From assembly GCF_900215335.1 (NCBI RefSeq), contig NZ_OCMT01000002.1, positions 434,001-498,000 on the forward strand: DNA of 64,000 nucleotides, written 5' to 3'. Below the pieces are notes generated by a model. It was not told the DNA's origin and did no database searches. It saw only the letters and a program-made list of their open reading frames with translations. This DNA is from Pedobacter xixiisoli. Lineage in GTDB: Bacteria > Bacteroidota > Bacteroidia > Sphingobacteriales > Sphingobacteriaceae. A program made the position numbers and the translations under genes. Positions 18,354-24,439 of the stretch are shown in pieces. How positions within the stretch are numbered: position 1 is the first letter of the stretch; every line of letters begins with the position of its first letter.

Positions 18354-18370
18354 TAACTTTCGTTATATCA

Positions 18371-18402
18371 GAAAAGCCTCGGTTGCAAAATCGGGGCTTT
18401 TC
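18371..18402 (+). terminator. Rho-independent terminator after the CAT-type permease
   Basis: GAAAAGCCTCG and CGGGGCTTTTC pair over 11 positions (one G-U) and are followed by TTTTG, 18 bases after the stop. Confidence 0.85.
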
Positions 18403-18489
18403 TTTTGCATCAGATTTTAATTTAGGAAAAGGTCTTTCATCATCAATCGGATACTTTCGTCCTGCTTTCACTCATAGCCAGTCCTCTCT

Positions 18490-18655
18490 CCCGATTTAAC
18501 ATCCTATCGTGTGGGACACAAATATTGGCGAATGTTATTTTCCTCCCCCTGCCCCCTCGGAGAGGGGGATATGCAAAATGCTTAAGCACCATGTGTCCCC
18601 CTTTGGAGGGGGCAGGGGGAGGAATGAGATGTATCCACACGATAGGATAAATCGG
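18490..18655. repeat. Nested palindrome: GC-rich inverted repeat inside another inverted repeat
   Basis: Outer arms CCCGATTTAACATCCTATCG (18490 on) and GATAGGATAAATCGG (to 18655) enclose inner arms TCCTCCCCCTGCCCCCTC (18541-18558) and GGAGGGGGCAGGGGGAGGA (18605-18623). The inner part is much more GC-rich than the surrounding DNA. This looks like one palindromic repeat inserted into another. Confidence 0.65.
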
Positions 18656-18709
18656 AATGCGGGCTAATCCGCTCAATCAGGTTTATTTTACAACGTTTAG
18701 TATTTCATA

Positions 18710-18797
18710 GCAATACGTGTTGCCCCTCAAAGCTGTTCAGACTAAACAGGAGTATTGCGGTGAAAAAACCTCTTAACACAATTAGGAGGTTTTTTTA
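18710..18797 (+). ncRNA. Candidate small structured RNA with its own terminator
   Basis: GCAATAC (18710-18716) pairs with GTATTGC (18752-18758); inside, CTGTT (18733-18737) pairs with AACAG (18745-18749). This two-tier stem is followed immediately by a terminator hairpin with AAAAAACCTC and GAGGTTTTTTT (18763-18797). No protein gene precedes this terminator for 400 bases, so it should end something else. No known RNA family is recognised and no clear promoter is seen. Confidence 0.3.
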
Positions 18798-18888
18798 TAC
18801 ACTATTTTTTAGGAAAGGCTTTTCACTGCAAAAGCACGCAATTTCTACTTAAAACATAAATGAATATTTAACAAAATTTCAACCTCAA

Positions 18889-18896
18889 TAATTTTG
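18889..18896 (+). promoter_or_regulatory. -7 box upstream of the second barrel gene
   Basis: TAATTTTG matches the Bacteroidota TAnnTTTG box, 53 bases before the ATG at 18950. No good TTG is seen at the -33 position, so this is a partial match. Confidence 0.4.
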
Positions 18897-18949
18897 TTTC
18901 TTGCTATTTATTTATTAACATTAAGGACACACAAATTGAAATTTAAATT

Positions 18950-19600
18950 ATGAAAAGACTCTTATTAACCGCCATTGCGGCGGGCTTTTGCGTATGCTCT
19001 TACGCACAAACAGAAAAAGGAAAAGTTATTCTTGGTGGAAGCATTGGCTTTAATTCTTCAAAAGTTGACGGACAAGCTGAGCAAAAAGCGACCTCATTTA
19101 ACATAGGTCCTGCTATTGGCTTTTTTGTCGACAAAAACATTGTTGTAGGTTTAGGTTTAGAATATACTACTAACAAAAACGATCCTTACAGTTATACAGC
19201 ATATTTTAATGGCTTGCCTTACACAAACGGAACTAATGGTAGTAAAGGTGAAAGCTTAGGAATTATTCCTTTTTTTAGATATTACTGGGATTTACATGAG
19301 CGTGTAAAATTATTTGGACAGGCAAATACTGGTATCTCTTGGGGCAAATCAACCACCCTAAATATTGATGGGACAGAAAGTGAAAATGTCGATGACACCT
19401 ATTTTAAGGGCAGCATTCAATCTGGAATAGCATTTTTCCCTGTTAAAAGACTTGCAATAGAATTAAAGGTGCCGTTATTCCAATACCATCATCAGAAAGT
19501 TAATTACCATGATCCAAGCATCACTAGTTCTAGATATAATCATTTTTCTTTTGGTAGCGACTTAACTAAACCAATATTAGGAGTTAACTTCCATTTTTAA
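18950..19600 (+). CDS. Outer-membrane beta-barrel protein, 216 aa (paralogue of 1324-1938)
   Basis: A signal peptide (ending CSYAQ) is followed by QTEKGKVILGGSIGFNSS, closely matching the paralogue at 1324-1938. Barrel strands continue to the end LGVNFHF. It has a longer extracellular loop region (Asn/Gly/Tyr-rich, about residues 82-105) than the paralogue, as expected for divergence in exposed loops. Function is unknown; an OmpW/PorT-like small barrel is likely. The gene is monocistronic with a strong terminator. Confidence 0.8.
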   Translation: MKRLLLTAIAAGFCVCSYAQTEKGKVILGGSIGFNSSKVDGQAEQKATSFNIGPAIGFFVDKNIVVGLGLEYTTNKNDPYSYTAYFNGLPYTNGTNGSKGESLGIIPFFRYYWDLHERVKLFGQANTGISWGKSTTLNIDGTESENVDDTYFKGSIQSGIAFFPVKRLAIELKVPLFQYHHQKVNYHDPSITSSRYNHFSFGSDLTKPILGVNFHF

Positions 19601-19623
19601 GCAAAATATTAATTCTAATATCT

Positions 19624-19661
19624 AAAAATCCTTCGCTGTTATTAAATAGCGAAGGATTTTT
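19624..19661 (+). terminator. Rho-independent terminator after the second barrel gene
   Basis: AAAAATCCTTCGCT and AGCGAAGGATTTTT form a perfect 14-bp stem, ending in T residues, 24 bases past the stop. Confidence 0.92.
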
Positions 19662-19713
19662 CGTTCTAGCGCTTTCAAACTTCGTAATTTTTTAAAACTT
19701 ACATTTTTTTTCC

Positions 19714-19745
19714 GCTCTTCGCGATTGCAAACCGAGCTTGCGAAC
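19714..19745. repeat. GCTCTTCGCGATTGC repeat fragment
   Basis: GCTCTTCGCGATTGCAAACC matches one arm of the palindrome cluster at 23972-24025. It is a single-arm copy in the leader region of the next gene. Confidence 0.5.
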
Positions 19746-19878
19746 TAGCCAGGTCGCTACTAACATTGCAAACTGTAGCTACTCCTATCCAACGTTCACA
19801 ACTCTACGGAATTACTTAAATTTCAGCGTCTTGATATTGTTTCCTAATTTGATTCGTATTCAGCAAAACACATACGCT

Positions 19879-20358
19879 ATGATTGAGAAAAACCAAGTCT
19901 CGGCAGAAATTACTGCCGCACAGTCTACTGCTGTGATGCAAAACGTTGACAACATCAACAACGTTCTAAAAGATGTGCTTACCATCAATCTTACTACCGA
20001 CGACAGAAGCCACATGCTGAAAATGGGCGACAAAACGCTAGCCTTTTTACAAAAAGCACTTGAATATGCTTCGCAGAATATGGCCTTGTGCCCCACATTC
20101 CTATCCTTGCCCGAGGCTCAAAAAGACTATGAGTTGGCAGCAGGCTTACAGGTAATTAAACAAAGAGTTTCAGCTCTATTAAGGGCAATAGAAGATGCAG
20201 AAATGGTAGCAGGCAGCGAAGCCTACGATGCCGCACTCATCTTTTACAACTCAGTTAAAGGCGCTGCAAGGTCTAATATTGGCGGTTCACAAGCCATAGA
20301 AAATGATTTAAAAAATCGCTTTCCGGGTAGAAGGCGAACAACTTTACCTTCTGCATAA
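19879..20358 (+). CDS. Conserved hypothetical protein, 159 aa
   Basis: I do not assign a family. The ATG at 19879 (MIEKNQVSAEITAAQ) is chosen over an in-frame ATG 47 codons upstream because the upstream part translates repeat-derived DNA (the GCTCTTCGCGATT fragment). The protein is alpha-helical, acidic in the first half, with LSLPEAQKDYELAAGLQ in the middle and a basic end (FPGRRRTTLPS). It has no signal peptide or membrane segment, so it should be cytosolic. It stands alone and has its own terminator. Confidence 0.65.
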   Translation: MIEKNQVSAEITAAQSTAVMQNVDNINNVLKDVLTINLTTDDRSHMLKMGDKTLAFLQKALEYASQNMALCPTFLSLPEAQKDYELAAGLQVIKQRVSALLRAIEDAEMVAGSEAYDAALIFYNSVKGAARSNIGGSQAIENDLKNRFPGRRRTTLPSA

Positions 20359-20369
20359 TTACAAAAAAC

Positions 20370-20397
20370 AAAGGGGTCGGATATTTTCGGCCCTTTT
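20370..20397 (+). terminator. Rho-independent terminator
   Basis: AAAGGGGTCGG and TCGGCCCTTTTT pair around ATATTT, with a T-run, shortly after the 159-aa gene. Confidence 0.75.
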
Positions 20398-20500
20398 TCA
20401 TGCCTAATGATCGCTAAACAAACCCTACGCTAAGCAAGCCCTATCCTTTCCTCACCTCCTAAATTGCCTCACAAAGGTTTGGCTTTGTAGCTTCGTGCAG

Positions 20501-20711
20501 CAATTTTGTTTGACCACAAGCAATGTTTTTCTTCTCAGAGAAGGAATGTTTCACCTTAAAGAGGCTATGTAGCACCTTTGAGAAGCAATTTTATCCAACT
20601 ACAAGTAATGTTTCCTTGTAAGAGAAGCAATGTTGCCTCTCGGAGAAGCTCGTTCGATGCTTTTAGAAGCAATAATGCTTGTTTGAGAGGTAATTTTATC
20701 CTTGTAGCACC
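20501..20711. repeat. Degenerate tandem array with 21-bp mean period
   Basis: Ten units, each with a core like AGCAATGTTNCCTTNTNAGA, begin at about 20501, 20521, 20544, 20565, 20586, 20606, 20628, 20649, 20670 and 20691, so steps are 20, 23, 21, 21, 20, 22, 21, 21 and 21. Units are diverged from each other. Stops occur in the frames I followed, so it is not coding. No separate spacers exist, so it is not CRISPR. Confidence 0.65.
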
Positions 20712-20893
20712 ATCATTGGCTGTTGATAGATGAATTTGCAAATAGTAAACTAAAGTACTAGCTTAGGTGCAATTAACGCTCGGACTTCCTCACAGATTTT
20801 CCGATTTTTTTACTAGAAATAAATCCCCATACTTATGGCGTAGAGCCAACATAATTTAGTTGGATTAGCGACATTTATGAGGGGTATAAATAA

Positions 20894-20901
20894 GTTAGCG
20901 G
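20894..20901 (+). repeat. Cassette-type boundary GTTAGCGG (site 0)
   Basis: GTTAGCGGTAATTTT lies 8 bases before the ATG at 20909. The same word ends the attC-like elements at 21604 and (as GTTAGCTG) 23229 and also occurs as GTTAGTGG at 23422. No matching left arm is seen upstream, so this may be a half site or a truncated element. Confidence 0.5.
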
Positions 20902-20908
20902 TAATTTT

Positions 20909-21461
20909 ATGAAGACAATAAAACGAAAGCAAGAAACAGTGAAAAATGAGAAGCTTTGGAAAGGTTTTTATTCCGTAGCATTTTTCATCGGCCTTGTATT
21001 ATTTGTCTTTGAAATTACTATTTATCGTAAAACAATCATAGACGTTTATATTCCAATTTTAATTATTTTGGTTGTTGGCTTATTGACATTCTATTTCAAT
21101 AGAAACCATTATAAAAAGACATATTCGTTTACGGGAATTTTTTTTTCCAGTAATACAGAATTTATTTTCTTGGGGTTCTATTTCTTGTTACATTTTTATG
21201 GCGATCAATTATTATTCAGCAGACAAAACAACAACTGAATATCGAGTTTTAATAAAGGAAAAAAGTTCAATGCCTGGTCGAAAACATCATCGCAATGAGC
21301 GACAACCTTTAGTGAGAATAGATTACTTTAGCTTTGAAAAGGAATTAGTGTTTCGTTATGCCGACACCGATAAAATTAATAAAGCAGATAGCGTAAGAGT
21401 AACTGTGAGAAAAGGCGGACTTGACTTTGATGTACTTGAAGACTATGATGTGTTAAAATGA
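20909..21461 (+). pseudogene. Membrane protein gene split by a frameshift in a 9-T run
   Basis: Two frames overlap here: 20909-21238 (109 aa, two membrane spans) and 21198-21461 (87 aa). They are one gene. Reading one T less in the run at 21138-21146 joins them into a 183-codon protein that continues as FFPVIQNLFSWGSISCYIFM and then AINYYSADKTTTEY, a smooth membrane-then-soluble sequence, whereas the unshifted frame stops at 21238. The C-terminal part (SMPGRKHHRNERQPLVRIDY) is basic and soluble. The family has no name I can give. It lies between GTTAGCGG (20894) and an attC-like element (21478-21611), so it looks like the first visible cassette. The shift may be a sequencing error, a phase-variable tract or decay. 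Confidence 0.7.
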
Positions 21462-21477
21462 ATATAGGAAAAACTAC

Positions 21478-21611
21478 CACTAACACGGGTTTTGCGTCAG
21501 GCGGTCTGACGTGCAAACTTGCAGTTATCTGCTTCTAATAAACTTTAGTAATAAATTGAAACTTTGTACTCCGAAACCCGCCCGAACGCAAAGCCCCGAA
21601 AACGTTAGCGG
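21478..21611 (+). repeat. attC-like imperfect palindrome 1
   Basis: The left arm starts CACTAACACGGGTTTTGCGT (21478) and the right arm ends GCAAAGCCCCGAAAACGTTA then GCGG (to 21611). CTAAC pairs with GTTAG; after an unpaired stretch (AC against several bases), GGGTTTTGCGT...GGCGG pairs with CCGCCCGAACGCAAAGCCC, leaving extra-helical bases. A loop of about 64 bases lies between the arms. Outer pair, unpaired spacer, inner pair and variable loop are the layout of integron attC sites. Copy 2 (23102-23236) is nearly identical in both arms and also shares TAGTAATAAATT in the loop. Confidence 0.65.
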
Positions 21612-21650
21612 TTATTTTAACCAACCTTAATATTTACTTCAAAGACAGAA

Positions 21651-23108
21651 ATGAAAAAGTATGTAATAATCACTTTCCTGCTCACAGCTACAAATATTGT
21701 TTCGGCTCAAATTCCAATTGACAGGATAAAAACAATCATTAAACAAGAGGTTGCTGATAAAAGAAGCAAAAGTATCATTGTAGGGATTATTGATGCCAAT
21801 GGCAGACAAATATTTGCAGCAGGTGTAAAAAGCGACAGCGATTCTACGCTACCAGACGGCAATACGATTTATGAAATCGGGTCAATTACAAAAGTATTCA
21901 CGTCTTTATTATTGGCAGATATGAGTTTAAAGCATCAACTGAATCTGAATGACCCTATTTCCAAAGGACTTCCAAAAAATGTAAAAACGCCTGTAAGAAA
22001 TGGAAAAGAAATTTCTTTGCTCAGTCTGGCAACCCACAGATCTGGAATGCCTCGTTTTCCATATAATGTTGACCCCAAAAATTTAGATCAGCCATATATC
22101 GATTACACCGTAAATAAACTTTACGAATACGTCTCAAATTTTGAACCGCCTTACGATATTGATTCAAAATGGAGATATTCAAACGTTGCTTATGGGGTAT
22201 TGGGAAATATATTGACATTGACTGCTAAAAAAGATTTTGAAACTTTAATAAAAGAAGAAATTTGCGGGCCGTTAAAAATGAATAATACCGTTATTTCATT
22301 AACAGCAAAACAAAAATTAAATCTGGCAATAGGTCATGCAGAAACAGGAACAAAAGTCGGCTTAACTGATTTAGGTGCAATTGATGCTGGCGGAGCATTA
22401 CGTTCAACCGTTAATGATCTTCTTACTTTTGCAGAAGCCAATTTGGGGCTCATTAAAACAGATCTGTTCTCTGCGATGGAATTAACCCATGTCCTACAGG
22501 CAAAAAAAGATGGAGATGACACTTTTACTACAATGGGTTGGACTCTCGTGAATGCGGACGGATATTTACTTTTTAAAGATGGTGGAATGCCTGGATACAG
22601 AACTTTTTTGGGAATAGACAAAAAGAATAAAATTGGAGTAGTTGTTTTATCTAACTCAAACAATACTGTAACTGATATTGGTAGGTACATCCTTGAGCCT
22701 GACCGTAGAATTGACCCATATAAATATAACTGGTCCTTATTGGATACCCTCAGAGAAACTATAGAAACCAATGGAGTTGACGACGCTATTAAACTTTATC
22801 TACAGCTTAAAGAATCAAAAGACACGTCGTTTATTTTTAATGAAAATCAACTCAATTATTTAGGAAATGAGTTAAGAAAGAATAATAAAATAAAAGAAGC
22901 CATAAAAATCTATGAACTGAATTTAAAAGAGTATCCTAAATCTTCCATTGTGTATGAAAGTTTAGGAGAAACTTATAGACGAAATAAGAATGAGAAAGTT
23001 TCTGTGAAATATTTTGAAAAAGCCTTCGAACTAGATCCGCAGAATACTCACTTGACTTACATACTTCAAAAACTTAAAAATGATGAAAGGGAGAAAAACA
23101 ACCGCTAA
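21651..23108 (+). CDS. Secreted serine hydrolase (beta-lactamase class C/PBP type) with C-terminal TPR-like tail
   Basis: This 485-aa protein has a signal peptide (to about residue 19), then a PF00144-type serine hydrolase domain. Catalytic motifs are S78-I-T-K81 and Y176-S-N178; the third motif is K309-D-G instead of K/H-T-G. From about residue 390 the tail is helical and resembles tetratricopeptide repeats (KIYELNLKEYPKSSIVYESL, then a LDPQN end). Esterase or peptidase activity on small substrates or peptidoglycan is likely; beta-lactamase activity cannot be assumed. It lies alone between two attC-like elements, and its TAA (23106-23108) is part of the CGCTAAC end of the second, as in compact gene cassettes. 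Confidence 0.85.
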   Translation: MKKYVIITFLLTATNIVSAQIPIDRIKTIIKQEVADKRSKSIIVGIIDANGRQIFAAGVKSDSDSTLPDGNTIYEIGSITKVFTSLLLADMSLKHQLNLNDPISKGLPKNVKTPVRNGKEISLLSLATHRSGMPRFPYNVDPKNLDQPYIDYTVNKLYEYVSNFEPPYDIDSKWRYSNVAYGVLGNILTLTAKKDFETLIKEEICGPLKMNNTVISLTAKQKLNLAIGHAETGTKVGLTDLGAIDAGGALRSTVNDLLTFAEANLGLIKTDLFSAMELTHVLQAKKDGDDTFTTMGWTLVNADGYLLFKDGGMPGYRTFLGIDKKNKIGVVVLSNSNNTVTDIGRYILEPDRRIDPYKYNWSLLDTLRETIETNGVDDAIKLYLQLKESKDTSFIFNENQLNYLGNELRKNNKIKEAIKIYELNLKEYPKSSIVYESLGETYRRNKNEKVSVKYFEKAFELDPQNTHLTYILQKLKNDEREKNNR

Positions 23109-23236
23109 CCTGGGTTTTGCGTCAGGCGGGCTGAAGTGCAAAACTCAAGGGTAATTTTTCAATTGAGCCTTAGTAATAAATTAAGCTTTAGTGCTTCGAT
23201 TTCCCGCCCGAACGCAAAGCCCCGAAACGTTAGCTG
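23102..23236 (+). repeat. attC-like imperfect palindrome 2
   Basis: The left arm starts CCGCTAACCTGGGTTTTGCG (23102) and the right arm ends GCAAAGCCCCGAAACGTTAG then CTG (to 23236). It is the same length as copy 1 with near-identical arms and the same TAGTAATAAATT word in the loop. Its left end supplies the stop codon of the serine hydrolase gene. Confidence 0.65.
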
Positions 23237-23286
23237 TAAGGCTACTGATCGACAATATGGGAGTTAAAACTATAGACGATTAAACC

Positions 23287-23314
23287 CCTGGTTGGTGTTA
23301 TCACCAACCAGGGT
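23287..23314 (+). repeat. Perfect 12-bp stem in a gene-free cassette-like segment
   Basis: CCCTGGTTGGTG, loop TTAT, CACCAACCAGGG. The bases after the stem (TAATTTAGCG) are not a T-run. The inverse word ATAACACCAACC recurs at 23358-23369, so a second pairing partner exists. It lies in the 186-base segment between attC-like copy 2 and the boundary at 23422, which has no ORF. Confidence 0.6.
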
Positions 23315-23421
23315 AATTTAGCGACCTATCATATAGAACATAAAACAAGGGTGATTGATAATAACACCAACCACAGGAAAAAACAACCATACCAACTATA
23401 TCCAAAACCAAACCGAAAGAC

Positions 23422-23429
23422 GTTAGTGG
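23422..23429 (+). repeat. Cassette-type boundary GTTAGTGG (site 3)
   Basis: ACGTTAGTGGTAATAGCG repeats the right-end word of the attC-like elements (ACGTTAGCGG). No left arm with pairing capacity was found upstream, so this could be a degraded site. A gene begins at 23466. Confidence 0.45.
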
Positions 23430-23465
23430 TAATAGCGAACAGATTACAAACTAAATAAAGCACAA

Positions 23466-23954
23466 GTGGCAATTTGGCAATTCAACATTTACTTTATACC
23501 GAGACAAACTCTTCTCGAAAAGTATGGACAAGTTCAGACAAAGCTTGAATTTGAAAAGGCTTTTAAAATTCATTGGTGGCTAAATTTAAATGTGGACACT
23601 AAAGAACTATTACCCTTACTTCAACAATTTGGCGATCTACAAGAATGGACCTCAAAAACTGATGGATTAAGAAGTTTTGGAGATACAGAAACCAACGACA
23701 TTTCAATCTGCTTTGACAACAAAACTAACAAAGTAGAAGAGCTAAGTTGTAGGCTTGACCTAAGAAACGTTGACAAGTTCTTTATTAAAAAAGTTCTTTC
23801 AATTGCAACGCTTTATGACTGTTTGCTTATGGACAGCAGAGGTAGACTATTTCAACCAACAATAGCTGCACTTGATGAAAGTATTCAGCTTTCAAATGCA
23901 ACCCGCTTTGTGGATGACTCCAAACAATTTTTGGACGATTTCCCAAAGGAATAA
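23466..23954 (+). CDS. Hypothetical protein, 162 aa (last gene of the cassette-like array)
   Basis: I recognise no family. The GTG at 23466 gives MAIWQFNIYFIPRQ as the start; no ATG precedes it in frame after the boundary at 23422. The protein is soluble, mixed alpha/beta, slightly acidic, without signal peptide, with the middle segment KFFIKKVLSIATLYDCLLM and an acidic end. It lies 38 bases after a GTTAGTGG boundary on the same strand as the other array genes. It is followed directly by REP-like palindromes, with no attC-like element after it. Confidence 0.6.
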   Translation: MAIWQFNIYFIPRQTLLEKYGQVQTKLEFEKAFKIHWWLNLNVDTKELLPLLQQFGDLQEWTSKTDGLRSFGDTETNDISICFDNKTNKVEELSCRLDLRNVDKFFIKKVLSIATLYDCLLMDSRGRLFQPTIAALDESIQLSNATRFVDDSKQFLDDFPKE

Positions 23955-23971
23955 TAAGACCAGAATAACCC

Positions 23972-24117
23972 GCTCTTCGCGATTACTTCGTGAGCTCGCA
24001 AGTTCGGTTTGCAATCGCGAAGCTCTATCTGTGGATTTTCAATCCACATTTAAGTCTACTCTTTTTAATACGGATTACAAATCCGTAGATAAGACTTCGG
24101 ATTTGCAAATTCCGAAG
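23972..24117. repeat. Cluster of four REP-like palindromes with GATT/AATC cores
   Basis: In order: GCTCTTCGCGATT...AATCGCGAAGCT (23972-24023), TGTGGATTTTCAATCCACA (24030-24048), TACGGATTACAAATCCGTA (24069-24087) and CTTCGGATTTGCAAATTCCGAAG in part (24095-24117). Each has its own stem sequence but the same GATT..AATC centre. Such hairpins are typical of REP elements moved by REP-associated transposases; none is in this window. Confidence 0.65.
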
Positions 24118-24201
24118 AGCAAAAGGATTACAAAATCTTTCTAGAACGACATTTTAAGGGGATAGCAACTTTGTTTATTGCACATGCTTTTGTTAAATAG
24201 C

Positions 24202-24344
24202 CCCGATTGCAGCGGTAATACTTTTTGTTGCTGTCATCCTGAGCCTGTCGAAGGATTGTTTGTTAATAAGCAGATGTTTCGACAAGCTCAACATGACAAG
24301 TGTGAGCAGCAATGCCAACAAAAAGATTATAGCGTAAAGCGGGA
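24202..24344. repeat. Composite repeat enclosing GAGCTTGTCGAA palindrome copy C
   Basis: The left end CCCGATTGCAGCGGTAATAC and right end AGATTATAGCGTAAAGCGGG match the ends of the element at 12538-12682. Inside lies a full palindrome of the GAGCTTGTCGAA family (24232-24253 and 24278-24298). A third left end begins at 63958 and runs out of the window. Confidence 0.65.
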
Positions 24345-24439
24345 CTATCGGAAAATAGTACCAGCATACCTGCGCTCCTAAAAAGCAAAATCCCCAACGG
24401 CTTTAACACCATTGGGGATTTCAAAAGCTACTTTAAAAT

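Larger units (their letters stand above)
18354..18949. other. Intergenic region with nested palindromes and a candidate small RNA
   Basis: These 596 bases hold no credible protein gene. They contain the permease terminator (18371-18402), a large nested palindrome (18490-18655), a structured segment ending in a terminator (18710-18797) and the promoter region of the barrel gene at 18950. Confidence 0.6.
20359..20908. other. Intergenic region with terminator, 21-bp-period array and cassette-type boundary
   Basis: These 550 bases hold a terminator (20370-20397), a degenerate tandem array (20501-20711), an AT-rich stretch and a GTTAGCGG boundary (20894) before the next gene. No protein gene is seen. 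Confidence 0.6.
23955..24439. repeat. Gene-free repeat region after the cassette-like array
   Basis: These 485 bases consist of a cluster of four short palindromes (23972-24117) and a composite element (24202-24344). Two overlapping frames of 67-90 codons exist but only translate the repeats, so no gene is called. Confidence 0.65.

Noticed and set aside
18443..18676. 77-codon minus-strand frame
   Set aside because: It translates the nested palindrome.
20501..20711. Possible CRISPR array
   Set aside because: The units are diverged and contiguous with no separate repeat and spacer classes, and no cas gene is nearby.
22334..22771. 145-codon minus-strand frame inside the serine hydrolase gene
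   Set aside because: The plus-strand protein has SxxK and YxN motifs; the antisense frame has no support.
20890..23960. A defence island or toxin-antitoxin locus
   Set aside because: None of the three genes shows a nuclease, toxin or antitoxin motif; single genes between palindromes fit cassettes better.
23872..24381. Two frames of 90 and 67 codons
   Set aside because: They start inside or after the last cassette gene and mainly translate the REP-like palindromes and composite repeat.
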